From CAZYFH01 sp964646815 (GTDB lineage Bacteria > Acidobacteriota > Vicinamibacteria > Vicinamibacterales > UBA8438): 64,000 nucleotides of DNA. The translations under genes were made by a program, and so were the position numbers. The notes beneath the pieces are model-generated. The model saw only the letters and a program-made list of their open reading frames with translations. It searched no databases and was not told the origin of the DNA. The DNA lies in the NCBI GenBank assembly GCA_964646815.1, contig CAZYFH010000013.1, positions 16,465 to 80,464 on the forward strand, read 5' to 3'. The stretch's first letter is position 1. Every line of letters starts with the position of its first letter. Below are positions 41,587-49,329 of the stretch, one piece after another.

Positions 41587-42690
41587 ATGATGCACACCAT
41601 TGCCCGTGTTGCGGTGACCGGCGTCATCGTCGCCACGGCCGCCGCCGCGCTCGGCCAGCCCTTCGGTGAAGCCGCGGCGGGCCGGTTCGCCGATCTGGCG
41701 CTCGCCTGCGTCCATCAGGAGTACCCGAACAAGATCGCGCATGTCCTCAACCGCGACGCCGACGTGAAGCCGCCACGTGAGCTGACCCCAGCCTTTTACG
41801 GTTGCTACGACTGGCACTCGTCGGTTCACGGCCACTGGCTGCTCGCGCGGTTGGTTCGGCGCTACCCCGAGGCACCGTTCGCGGGCGCCGCTCGCACGGC
41901 GCTCGGCCGGAGCCTCACGCCGGCCAACGTCGCGGCAGAGGTAGCCTATCTTCGCGGCGACGGTCGCGGGACGTTCGAGCGGCCCTACGGTCTAGCCTGG
42001 CTCCTGCAGCTCGACGCCGAGCTACGCGAATGGGCCGACCATGATGCAGATTCCGCGCACTGGCGGTCCGCCCTTGCACCGCTGGCGGTCGTCGCTGTTG
42101 ACCGGATCGCCCTCTGGTTGCCGAACCTGACCTACCCGATCCGTAGCGGCGAGCATTCGCAGACCGCGTTCGCGTTTGGCCTGATCCTCGACTGGGCCCG
42201 CGTGGCCGGCGACGACCGTCTCGACCGGCTCCTCGAACGCCGCGTCCACCTCTATTACAGCGGCGACATAGCCTGCCCACTCGCGTACGAGCCGTCCGGG
42301 CAGGACTTCCTCTCGCCCTGTCTCGCCGAAGCCGATCTGATGCGCCGCGTCATGCCGCCGGCACGCTACGCCGAGTGGCTGGGAGACTTCCTCCCGTCGA
42401 TCCCAACGGACCAGACCACGGCCTCGACCTGGCTGCCGCCCGCGGTCGTCACTGATCGCAGCGACGGCAAGCTGGCGCACCTCGATGGTCTCAATTTGAG
42501 CCGCGCATGGATGCTGGAAGGAATGGCGGCCGGATTGCCGGAAGGCGACGCGCGTCGACCGGCGCTCCACGCGGCGGGGGCGCAACACGCGGCCAGCGGA
42601 CTCGCTGCCGTCACGGGCGAGCATTACGAGGGAGGGCATTGGCTCGGGAGCTTCGCCACGTACCTCGTGACCCGACGCGGCACACCCTGA
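41587..42690 (+). CDS. Secreted DUF2891 protein
   Basis: The 367-residue protein has a signal peptide and the DUF2891 signature: 'EYPNKIAHVLNRDADVK', 'FYGCYDWHSSVHGHWLLARL', 'FERPYGLAWLLQLDAEL', 'YPIRSGEHSQTAFAFGLILD'. It looks like an alpha-helical toroid, similar to some glycoside hydrolases, but no enzyme activity is established for the family. It is usually a single-gene entry in Acidobacteriota and related genomes. An A-like hairpin repeat follows it. Confidence 0.85.
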   Translation: MMHTIARVAVTGVIVATAAAALGQPFGEAAAGRFADLALACVHQEYPNKIAHVLNRDADVKPPRELTPAFYGCYDWHSSVHGHWLLARLVRRYPEAPFAGAARTALGRSLTPANVAAEVAYLRGDGRGTFERPYGLAWLLQLDAELREWADHDADSAHWRSALAPLAVVAVDRIALWLPNLTYPIRSGEHSQTAFAFGLILDWARVAGDDRLDRLLERRVHLYYSGDIACPLAYEPSGQDFLSPCLAEADLMRRVMPPARYAEWLGDFLPSIPTDQTTASTWLPPAVVTDRSDGKLAHLDGLNLSRAWMLEGMAAGLPEGDARRPALHAAGAQHAASGLAAVTGEHYEGGHWLGSFATYLVTRRGTP

Positions 42691-42719
42691 CCCCAAGGTC
42701 ATCTTTCACGAGAAACGTG

Positions 42720-42800
42720 GCGCACGCTCCTGTGGCCGGCAGGGCTGAAGCCTGCGCTCCGAACCTGCAAGGCGGGCGCAGAGCCCGGCTCCTGCAATGC
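42720..42800. repeat. A-like hairpin repeat, divergent copy 4
   Basis: GTGGCCGGCAGGGCTGAAGC followed by CTGCGCTCC forms an imperfect hairpin like the A-type core, then a GC-rich stretch with GGCGGGCGCAGAGCC. It shares the GGCTGAAGCCTG core with copies 1 and 2 but not their flanks. Located after a plus-strand gene, like the others. Confidence 0.4.
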
Positions 42801-42832
42801 CCGTTGGGGTAAAAGGGCTAGCCGCGGCCACG

Positions 42833-42838
42833 TATACT
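42833..42838 (+). promoter_or_regulatory. Possible -10 element upstream of potassium channel
   Basis: TATACT lies 13 bases before the ATG at 42852, so a transcript would start about seven bases before the gene. No -35 box at normal spacing and no ribosome-binding site is seen, so it may be a leaderless mRNA. Confidence 0.3.
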
Positions 42839-42851
42839 GCAGTGCTCAGAC

Positions 42852-44552
42852 ATGAGAGTTCCTTTGAGCGAACTCGCCCACATCTTTCGCATAGGCGAAA
42901 TGCGCCGGGATCTCGTGGCGCTCCTTCGATACGCGGCGTTTCTCGTCGTGGTCATTCTGTTCTACGCCGTTATCTTCCAGTTGATCATGGTGCGGGTGGA
43001 AGGGCAGTCACACTCGTGGATCACGGGCGTGTACTGGACGCTCGTCACCATGAGCACGCTTGGCTTCGGCGACGTGGTCTTCCAAAGCGACCTCGGCCGT
43101 CTGTTCAGTCTTGTCGTCCTCGTATCGGGCATCGTGCTGGTGCTGGTCGTCCTTCCATTCACTTTTATCCGTTTCTTCTACGCGCCGTGGCTCGAGGCGC
43201 AGGTGCGCCTGATAGCGCCGCGGTGGCTGCCTTCCAGCGTGCGCGATCACGTGATCATCAGTCACCACGACGAGATCGCCGGTAGTCTCGTCGAGCGACT
43301 CGTGGCGGAGAATATCCCGTATTGCATCGTCGAACCAGACCCCGCGGCGGCGGCGCGTCTGCTGAACGAGGGGCTGACGGTGGTCACCGGCGAGCTCGAC
43401 AGCCGGGCGACCTACGAGGGTCTCCAGGTGTCGCAGGCCCGCCTGCTGCTCGCCAATCGTGAGGACACGACCAACACGAACATCACGTTGACGGTCCGTG
43501 ACGTCTCCAGCGACCTGCCGATCGTCAGCGTCGTCGAACACGAGGATTCGATCGACATCCTGGAGCTGAGTGGCTGCACGCATGTCTTACCATTGAAGCT
43601 GCGTCTTGGCGAATACCTCGCCAACCGCGTCAGCGCCGGCCTCGGCGACGCCGACGTCATCGGCACGTTCAAAGGGCTGCAGGTCGCCGAGTTCTCCGCG
43701 CGCAACACACCGCTTGCCGGCCTCCGGGTTCGCGACACCTGGTTGCGCGAGCGGACGGGACTTAACATCGTCGGCGTCTGGCATCGCGGGCGGCTGATGC
43801 CCGCGTTTCCCGAGACGTCGATCACTGGCGAGAGCATCCTCGTGGTCGTGGGCACCGCGGCGCAGTTGACGGCGCTCGACGGCTTGCTTGGCACACAGCC
43901 CAGGCCCGAGGGGCCTACGCTGGTGATCGGTGCCGGCACGGTGGGCGCCGCGGCCACGCGGGCGCTCAAACGCAAAGGCATCCCGGTCCACGTGCTCGAG
44001 CGGGACGAGCGGGCGGTGGAGCGACTGCGCCATGTCGCGGATCACGTCTTTGCAGGCGACGCCAATGCCCGCGAGGCTCTGGAGCAAGCGGGGCTCGATG
44101 CGGCACCGTCGGTGCTGCTCACCACCAATGACGATGCCGTCAACGTGTATCTCGCCGTCTACTGCCGGCGCCTCAAGCCGGATCTCCGCATCGTGAGCCG
44201 GATCACGCACAGCCGAAACCTCGAGGCCATACACCGCGCTGGGGCGGACTTCGCGCTCAGCTATGCGTCCCTTGGGGCGGAAGCGGTGGTCTCGCTCATC
44301 GAGGGGCACGAGCTCGTCCTGCTGGGCGAGAACGTCGACCTCTTCTCGGTAGCGCTACCGTCGTCGCTGACGAACAAGACGCTCGCCGAGAGCGGCATCG
44401 GGTCCCGCACCGGGCTGAGCGTGTTGGCGATCGAGCAGGACGGCGAGCTGGTCACGAACCTCCACGCGTCGATGCAGCTCAAGGCTGGAGCGCAGCTCAT
44501 CATGCTCGGAAGCGTCCAGCAACGACGCGCGTTCACCGACGCGTTCGGGTAG
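42852..44552 (+). CDS. Two-RCK potassium channel (MthK/GsuK-like)
   Basis: The 566-residue protein has two membrane helices around a pore loop with the K+ selectivity filter TLGFGD at residues 69-74. Two cytoplasmic RCK units follow, each with a TrkA-N nucleotide-binding fold ('HVIISHHDEIAGSLVERLVA' and 'TLVIGAGTVGAAATRALKRK') and a TrkA-C domain ('NTPLAGLRVRDTWLRERTG' and 'TLAESGIGSRTGLSVLAIE'). Two RCK domains in one subunit are seen in GsuK, where NAD and Ca2+ gate the pore. It starts at 42852 with a TATACT box just upstream. The DUF418 gene begins five bases after its stop. Confidence 0.9.
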   Translation: MRVPLSELAHIFRIGEMRRDLVALLRYAAFLVVVILFYAVIFQLIMVRVEGQSHSWITGVYWTLVTMSTLGFGDVVFQSDLGRLFSLVVLVSGIVLVLVVLPFTFIRFFYAPWLEAQVRLIAPRWLPSSVRDHVIISHHDEIAGSLVERLVAENIPYCIVEPDPAAAARLLNEGLTVVTGELDSRATYEGLQVSQARLLLANREDTTNTNITLTVRDVSSDLPIVSVVEHEDSIDILELSGCTHVLPLKLRLGEYLANRVSAGLGDADVIGTFKGLQVAEFSARNTPLAGLRVRDTWLRERTGLNIVGVWHRGRLMPAFPETSITGESILVVVGTAAQLTALDGLLGTQPRPEGPTLVIGAGTVGAAATRALKRKGIPVHVLERDERAVERLRHVADHVFAGDANAREALEQAGLDAAPSVLLTTNDDAVNVYLAVYCRRLKPDLRIVSRITHSRNLEAIHRAGADFALSYASLGAEAVVSLIEGHELVLLGENVDLFSVALPSSLTNKTLAESGIGSRTGLSVLAIEQDGELVTNLHASMQLKAGAQLIMLGSVQQRRAFTDAFG

Positions 44553-44557
44553 AGGAT

Positions 44558-45832
44558 GTGGATGCTCGAGTGACCACCGACGACCGGACCGACGTCGGCC
44601 CCGGGTCTCGAGGAGCGCGCATCGATTCGATCGATGTCCTGCGCGGCGTCGCCCTCTTCGGAATCCTTCTACTCAATATCACCCTATTCGGGTTACACAG
44701 CGCCGGCTACTTCAACCCACTTGTGCCGCTAGGTGAGACAGTTGCGGACCGGGAACTCAACGTGCGGGTCTGGGGTGCGGTCAGCGTGCTCTTTGAAGGG
44801 GCGATGCGGGCCCTGTTCTCGATGCTGTTCGGCGCAGGCGTGGTCCTGTTCACGGCCGGGCGTGTGAACGCCCGATCGCTGCATTTCCGGCGGAACCTGT
44901 GGCTGTTCACGTTCGGGCTGGTCGATGCCTTTCTGCTTCTCTGGACGGGCGACATTCTGATGGTCTACGCCCTGGCTGGCATGATTCTGTACGGACTCCG
45001 TGACTGGTCGCCACGTAGGCTGGTTATCACCAGCGCAGTTCTCATGGCGGTGATGGGGGTGGGGTTAGGCGGCGCTGGTGGGTATTTTGAGCAATTGAGG
45101 ACGGTCGATCCCTCGGACCCCGAATGGACAGAATTTGCAGCCCAGAACAACCCGCCGGTCGAGGCGTACGAGGAAGAGCTGGCGGAGCGACGAGCGAGCT
45201 ACCGTAGCGCGTTTGCCTGGTCGGCGGAACATATGGTCGGGGTCATCGGCATTAGTTTTGTGCTCTTGGTCCCGGACGCACTTGCGATGATGCTTCTCGG
45301 TATGGCGCTCTTCAAGGTCAGCGTGCTTGATGCCTCCCGGTCGATCGGCTGGTACGCTAGGCTCGCCGTGGTCGGTTTCGGCATCGGTCTAGCTACCAAC
45401 CTGTGGGAACTGCGACAGGCGCTTGTGGCCGATCTGGATCTGCTGGCAACGTTCGCGATATTTGTACCCACATACCATCTTGGTCGCCTGGCGATGGCAC
45501 TGGGCCACCTCGGTCTGGTCATGATCATGTGCAAGTGCGGCGCGCTGCCTCGACTACGAGGGGCGTTCGCGGCCGTTGGCCGCATGGCGCTGACGAACTA
45601 CCTGATGCACTCAGTCATTTGCCTGGTGCTCTTTACTGGCCTCGGCTTCGCGCTCGCCGGAGTGCTCGAGCGCTGGCAGCTGTATCCGATCGTTTTCGCG
45701 ATCTGGGCCTTCCAGCTCTGGTTTAGCCCGTGGTGGCTCGTGCGCTATCGATTCGGCCCGGCCGAGTGGATCTGGCGGTCGCTCACCTACGGAACCCGGC
45801 AGCCGCTGAAACGAGCGGCCGTGGCGTACTGA
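44558..45832 (+). CDS. DUF418 family membrane protein (YeiB-like)
   Basis: The 424-residue protein has about ten membrane segments. It shows the DUF418 marks: 'SIDVLRGVALFGILLLNITL', 'LFEGAMRALFSMLFGAGVVL', 'MALTNYLMHSVICLVLF' and the C-terminal 'QLWFSPWWLVRYRFGPAEWI' with 'WRSLTYG'. The family is possibly involved in acyl or polysaccharide transfer; function unproven. Start codons are GTG (44558 or 44570), with AGAGGA close to the first; the exact start is uncertain. It begins five bases after the potassium channel stop, so the two may be co-transcribed. Confidence 0.85.
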   Translation: MDARVTTDDRTDVGPGSRGARIDSIDVLRGVALFGILLLNITLFGLHSAGYFNPLVPLGETVADRELNVRVWGAVSVLFEGAMRALFSMLFGAGVVLFTAGRVNARSLHFRRNLWLFTFGLVDAFLLLWTGDILMVYALAGMILYGLRDWSPRRLVITSAVLMAVMGVGLGGAGGYFEQLRTVDPSDPEWTEFAAQNNPPVEAYEEELAERRASYRSAFAWSAEHMVGVIGISFVLLVPDALAMMLLGMALFKVSVLDASRSIGWYARLAVVGFGIGLATNLWELRQALVADLDLLATFAIFVPTYHLGRLAMALGHLGLVMIMCKCGALPRLRGAFAAVGRMALTNYLMHSVICLVLFTGLGFALAGVLERWQLYPIVFAIWAFQLWFSPWWLVRYRFGPAEWIWRSLTYGTRQPLKRAAVAY

Positions 45833-45880
45833 CGGACGATAGCCGAAGCGTCGGCGCGGGCCCATCGCACCGGGCCGAGA

Positions 45881-47317
45881 TCAGCGCCCGTGCGTTTCAC
45901 TACCACCGTCGCCAAGGATCAAATAGTCCAGCTCCGCGCGGCTCATCCGCCCTATGTCGGCATACCGCACGGCATAGATGATGCCCCCGAGCGTCACCCA
46001 TCCCGCCAGGGCGATCCACGACGGCACCGCCATGAACGCAGGTGTCCCGGGTATACAGAGCAGCGCAATGAAGCCAGCCGAGACGACGGCGCCGGCGGCG
46101 GCGACGCGACGTCCGCCCCAGACCGACGCGACCGGCCGCGGTCCCCGAGCAAGAGTGGCGGCGCCGAGGCAGGTGTAGAAAAAACCCATGGCGATCCCAA
46201 CCGCAGACATGTCCACGATCCACAGCAGCGCCTGCCGGCCGAACCACGGGGCCAGGAGGGACGCGGCGGCCGCGAACAGGATGGCGTTCGACGGTGTGCC
46301 GTGCGCCGGGGAGAGTCGCCCGAACCAGTCCGGCAGAATCTTCGCGCGGCTCATGCTGAAGAGGAGTCGGCTTGAGGCCATGAAGAACCCGTTAATCCCA
46401 GTGAAGATTCCCATCAGGACGGCCAGCGTCAGGATAGCGAGACCGATCGAACCCAGACTGCTTCGGGTGGCATAGCCCGTCGCCCACTCGGGGGCCGCCG
46501 CGACGAGCTGTGGCCAGGGCACGAGCACGCTGGTTGCCAGCAGCACCGTCACGTAAAGCAGCACACCCACGACGATGGAGAGCAGCATCAGGCGAAACGC
46601 CTGCGCTGGAGAGAAAGCGAACTCCTCGGCGGCCTGCGGTAGGGTGTCGAACCCGCTGAGCATCCACGGGGCGATGGCCACCATCGCGAGTACGCCGGCC
46701 AGAGGCGACCGGTCCGGGGCGAATGGCGGCCGCAAGTTGGCGAACTGGCTCCCGCTCTCCAGGGCGCTGCCGGTCGCCACCAGAAAGACCGCCGCCACCA
46801 TGACGAACAGCAACAGCAGCTGCGCCTGGCCGACGACCCTGACGCCACGGTGGTTGAACCAGGCGAAGATCACGATGGCGGCCGATGCCAGCATGATCTC
46901 CCCGGCGTAGACGTCGAAACCGGCGATCGAATACAGGTAGCCTCGCGCGAAGAGGTCAGGGAAGACGAACTTGCCGAGCAACGCGAGCGCCGTCGCGTTG
47001 AGCGGCACGATCGCGAGGTAGCCGAGCGTCAGGAACCATCCGCAGATGTACGCGTGATGGCGCCCCGCAGTGGCGTACGCATAAACGAACTCGCCGCCCG
47101 CGGAGGGAAACCTCGGCACCATCACGCCGTAGCTGCAGCTGATGAGCACCATCAGCAGGCCGCCGACCACGATCCCGATCGTCGCGCCGATTGGCCCGGC
47201 ACGAACCAGGAAATCCCCCGGCAGCACGAAGCAGCCCCACCCAATCATGCAGCCGAGCGCGAGGGCACCACTGTGCCAGAGGCTCAGGCGCCGTTGGAGC
47301 ACGGCGCGGCGAGTCAC
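45881..47317 (-). CDS. APC-superfamily amino-acid permease
   Basis: The 478-residue protein has about twelve membrane helices. It opens with a family-typical 'LWHSGALALGCMIGWGCFVL' helix 1 and 'GPIGATIGIVVGGLLMVLIS' helix 2, and 'GGEFVYAYATAGRHHAYICG' follows. 'APWMLSGFDTLPQAAEEFAF' is the conserved helix-6 region. It should import amino acids or amines with a cation. GTG at 47317 is preferred because GGTGG lies five bases upstream; it starts 16 bases after the amidohydrolase stop on the same strand, so it is likely co-transcribed with it, and its substrate may be the product of that enzyme. Confidence 0.85.
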   Translation of the reverse strand: MTRRAVLQRRLSLWHSGALALGCMIGWGCFVLPGDFLVRAGPIGATIGIVVGGLLMVLISCSYGVMVPRFPSAGGEFVYAYATAGRHHAYICGWFLTLGYLAIVPLNATALALLGKFVFPDLFARGYLYSIAGFDVYAGEIMLASAAIVIFAWFNHRGVRVVGQAQLLLLFVMVAAVFLVATGSALESGSQFANLRPPFAPDRSPLAGVLAMVAIAPWMLSGFDTLPQAAEEFAFSPAQAFRLMLLSIVVGVLLYVTVLLATSVLVPWPQLVAAAPEWATGYATRSSLGSIGLAILTLAVLMGIFTGINGFFMASSRLLFSMSRAKILPDWFGRLSPAHGTPSNAILFAAAASLLAPWFGRQALLWIVDMSAVGIAMGFFYTCLGAATLARGPRPVASVWGGRRVAAAGAVVSAGFIALLCIPGTPAFMAVPSWIALAGWVTLGGIIYAVRYADIGRMSRAELDYLILGDGGSETHGR

Positions 47318-47333
47318 GTGATCCACCCGTCGG

Positions 47334-49070
47334 TCACGGCGTGCCGCTCGCCGATTCCACCGGATGCACCTGACCCTCGAAGACGGTGCCCCAGACGGGG
47401 ATGTCCTTGACGTGGTCGAGTGAGACCGCGTATGGGTCTTCGTCCAGCACGACGAAGTCGGCTTTCTTGCCCGCGGCGATGCTGCCGATCTCGTGATCCA
47501 TGCGGAGCGACCAAGCGGCATCGATCGTCACCGCGCGGAGCGCCTGGTCAAGGGTCAAGGCCTCCTCGGGACCGCGAACCGTGCCGCTGGCGGTCTTCCG
47601 CGTCGTCACCGACCAGACGGCCAGCAGCGGCCGCACCGGTCCCATCGGCAGGTCGGAATGAAGGGTGACCGTCACGCCGTTTCGCGCCAGCGAGCCGAGA
47701 CGGATCATCCGGTCGGCGCGATCGGGCCCGATCCCCACCTCGGCCCACTTGTCGCCCAGCAGCCAGAGATAGTAGCCGGTGGCCGAGACCGTTGCGCCGA
47801 GCCGACCGATGCGTGTCGCCTGGTCCTGCCTGGAGAACCCGAAGTGCTGCAGGACGTAGCGAATGTCCGGGCGCGGATGTTCCTCGAGCAGCGCATGCAG
47901 CGCGTCGAGCGTAACGTCAACGCCTCGGTCGCCGTTGACGTGAATGTTGATGTCGAAGCCCGCGTTCCAGAAGGGCTCGATCTGGGGTTTCAGCTCGTCC
48001 GGCGGCGTGAGCCACTCGCCGTGATGGCCGTCGATATAGCCCGGCTCCCCCATCTGCATGTACTGGGCGAACATGGCTCCATCCGCCATGTGCTTGACAC
48101 CCTTGGTGAAGATCAACCGGTTCGTGTTCGCGGCGCGGTCGTGCTCGAACTTCGCGGCCAGCGTGTCGCCCGGCCGGGTGTCGTAGCCGCGCGCCCCGGC
48201 GACGAGCAGCGTGCGAAACGGCGTCCGATCGGTGTCGAATGCGGCTTTGAGGCGATCCCATTGGGGTGAGTCGGCACTTGGGGCTAGACCGGGGTCGGAG
48301 ATGGTCGTCACGCCGCCCCGATGAATCAGGTCCGCTACTAGCCCCAGACCGTCGTCGGCGACATCGCGATCCCGCAGATGCTCGGCGATTCCCCTCCTGA
48401 CGACGGCTTGGCCTCGCTCCCAGAAGCGGCCAGCGTCCCAGTCGACGCCGTCGGGGACCGTGGCGGCGATTTCCTCACTGATGTGGGCTGCCTCGAGAGC
48501 GGCGGTATTGAGCACGACTTCATGGGCGGAGCGCTGCGTCACGACGATCGGACGCGTCGCCGAGATCGCGTCGAGATCGTGGCGGGTGAGCGACCCGTGC
48601 CAGTATCTGTTCCAGCCCCAGGTGAAGAACGGCGCCTCGGAGTCCGGCTCCCGCTCGACCAGCTCACGCAGTTGCGCCAGATAGCTCACTCGGTCGGGTG
48701 TCCCCTTGACCAGGCGATCGGGGAGCACCCAATCTTCAGGGGCGATGATCTCGTTTTGCGCCAACAGCGAGGCGCCCAGCGTGGGATGCAGGTGCGGGTC
48801 GATGAACCCCGGGAGGAGGACCTTGTTCCTGAAGCGCTCGTCGATCTCGTACTCGTGCGCGTCGAGCCAGGGCCTGAGCGTGTCCATCGTGCCGACCGCG
48901 ACGATTCGATCTTCCCGCACGGCCACCACCGTGGCGGTCGGCATCGACGGATCCATTGTGATGATCTTTCGCGCGGGGAAGACCGTGAGCTCGTCGGCCG
49001 CCGCGCTGCCGGCGACCGACGCGCACAGGAACAAAGCGCACGGGATGACGTGTACAACGCGCGGTCTCAT
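47334..49070 (-). CDS. Secreted amidohydrolase (YtcJ-like)
   Basis: The 578-residue protein has a signal peptide ending near 'GSAAADE' and a metal-dependent amidohydrolase barrel: 'LLPGFIDPHLHPTLGASLLA' with HxH, 'INIHVNGDRGVDVTLDALHA' and 'YVLQHFGFSRQDQATRI' with two His, and 'TVTLHSDLPMGPVRPLLAVW' with the final Asp. The C-terminal beta-sandwich residues 'IGSIAAGKKADFVVLDEDPY' complete the fold. GAGGAG eight bases upstream favours ATG at 49070. Together with the permease and the downstream dehydrogenase group it looks like a catabolic cluster for an amide- or amine-containing substrate. Confidence 0.85.
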   Translation of the reverse strand: MRPRVVHVIPCALFLCASVAGSAAADELTVFPARKIITMDPSMPTATVVAVREDRIVAVGTMDTLRPWLDAHEYEIDERFRNKVLLPGFIDPHLHPTLGASLLAQNEIIAPEDWVLPDRLVKGTPDRVSYLAQLRELVEREPDSEAPFFTWGWNRYWHGSLTRHDLDAISATRPIVVTQRSAHEVVLNTAALEAAHISEEIAATVPDGVDWDAGRFWERGQAVVRRGIAEHLRDRDVADDGLGLVADLIHRGGVTTISDPGLAPSADSPQWDRLKAAFDTDRTPFRTLLVAGARGYDTRPGDTLAAKFEHDRAANTNRLIFTKGVKHMADGAMFAQYMQMGEPGYIDGHHGEWLTPPDELKPQIEPFWNAGFDINIHVNGDRGVDVTLDALHALLEEHPRPDIRYVLQHFGFSRQDQATRIGRLGATVSATGYYLWLLGDKWAEVGIGPDRADRMIRLGSLARNGVTVTLHSDLPMGPVRPLLAVWSVTTRKTASGTVRGPEEALTLDQALRAVTIDAAWSLRMDHEIGSIAAGKKADFVVLDEDPYAVSLDHVKDIPVWGTVFEGQVHPVESASGTP

Positions 49071-49329
49071 GGTCGTCTCTCCTCGGGCATGGGCCGGCGG
49101 TCGTCCGCTGCTCACATTCCTCGCAACTGTGGCGTTGTCGCCCATGCAGGTTCGACGCGGCGATCATCCAAAGAGCGACCCAGCATTGGTCTCTCTCCGA
49201 AAACCGCGTCGTCACGGTAACAGGGTGCCATTGTGAGTAGCCGGGTGGCGGTGCCTCCGACGGTTGTCTCCGCGAGACCAATCGCTGGGCGGCTCCGAAC
49301 CTGCAGTTGCGAAGCGCGTGCCCTTATGT

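Noticed and set aside
41587..42690. Glycoside hydrolase assignment for the DUF2891 protein
   Set aside because: Helical toroid resemblance only; no catalytic residues can be matched.
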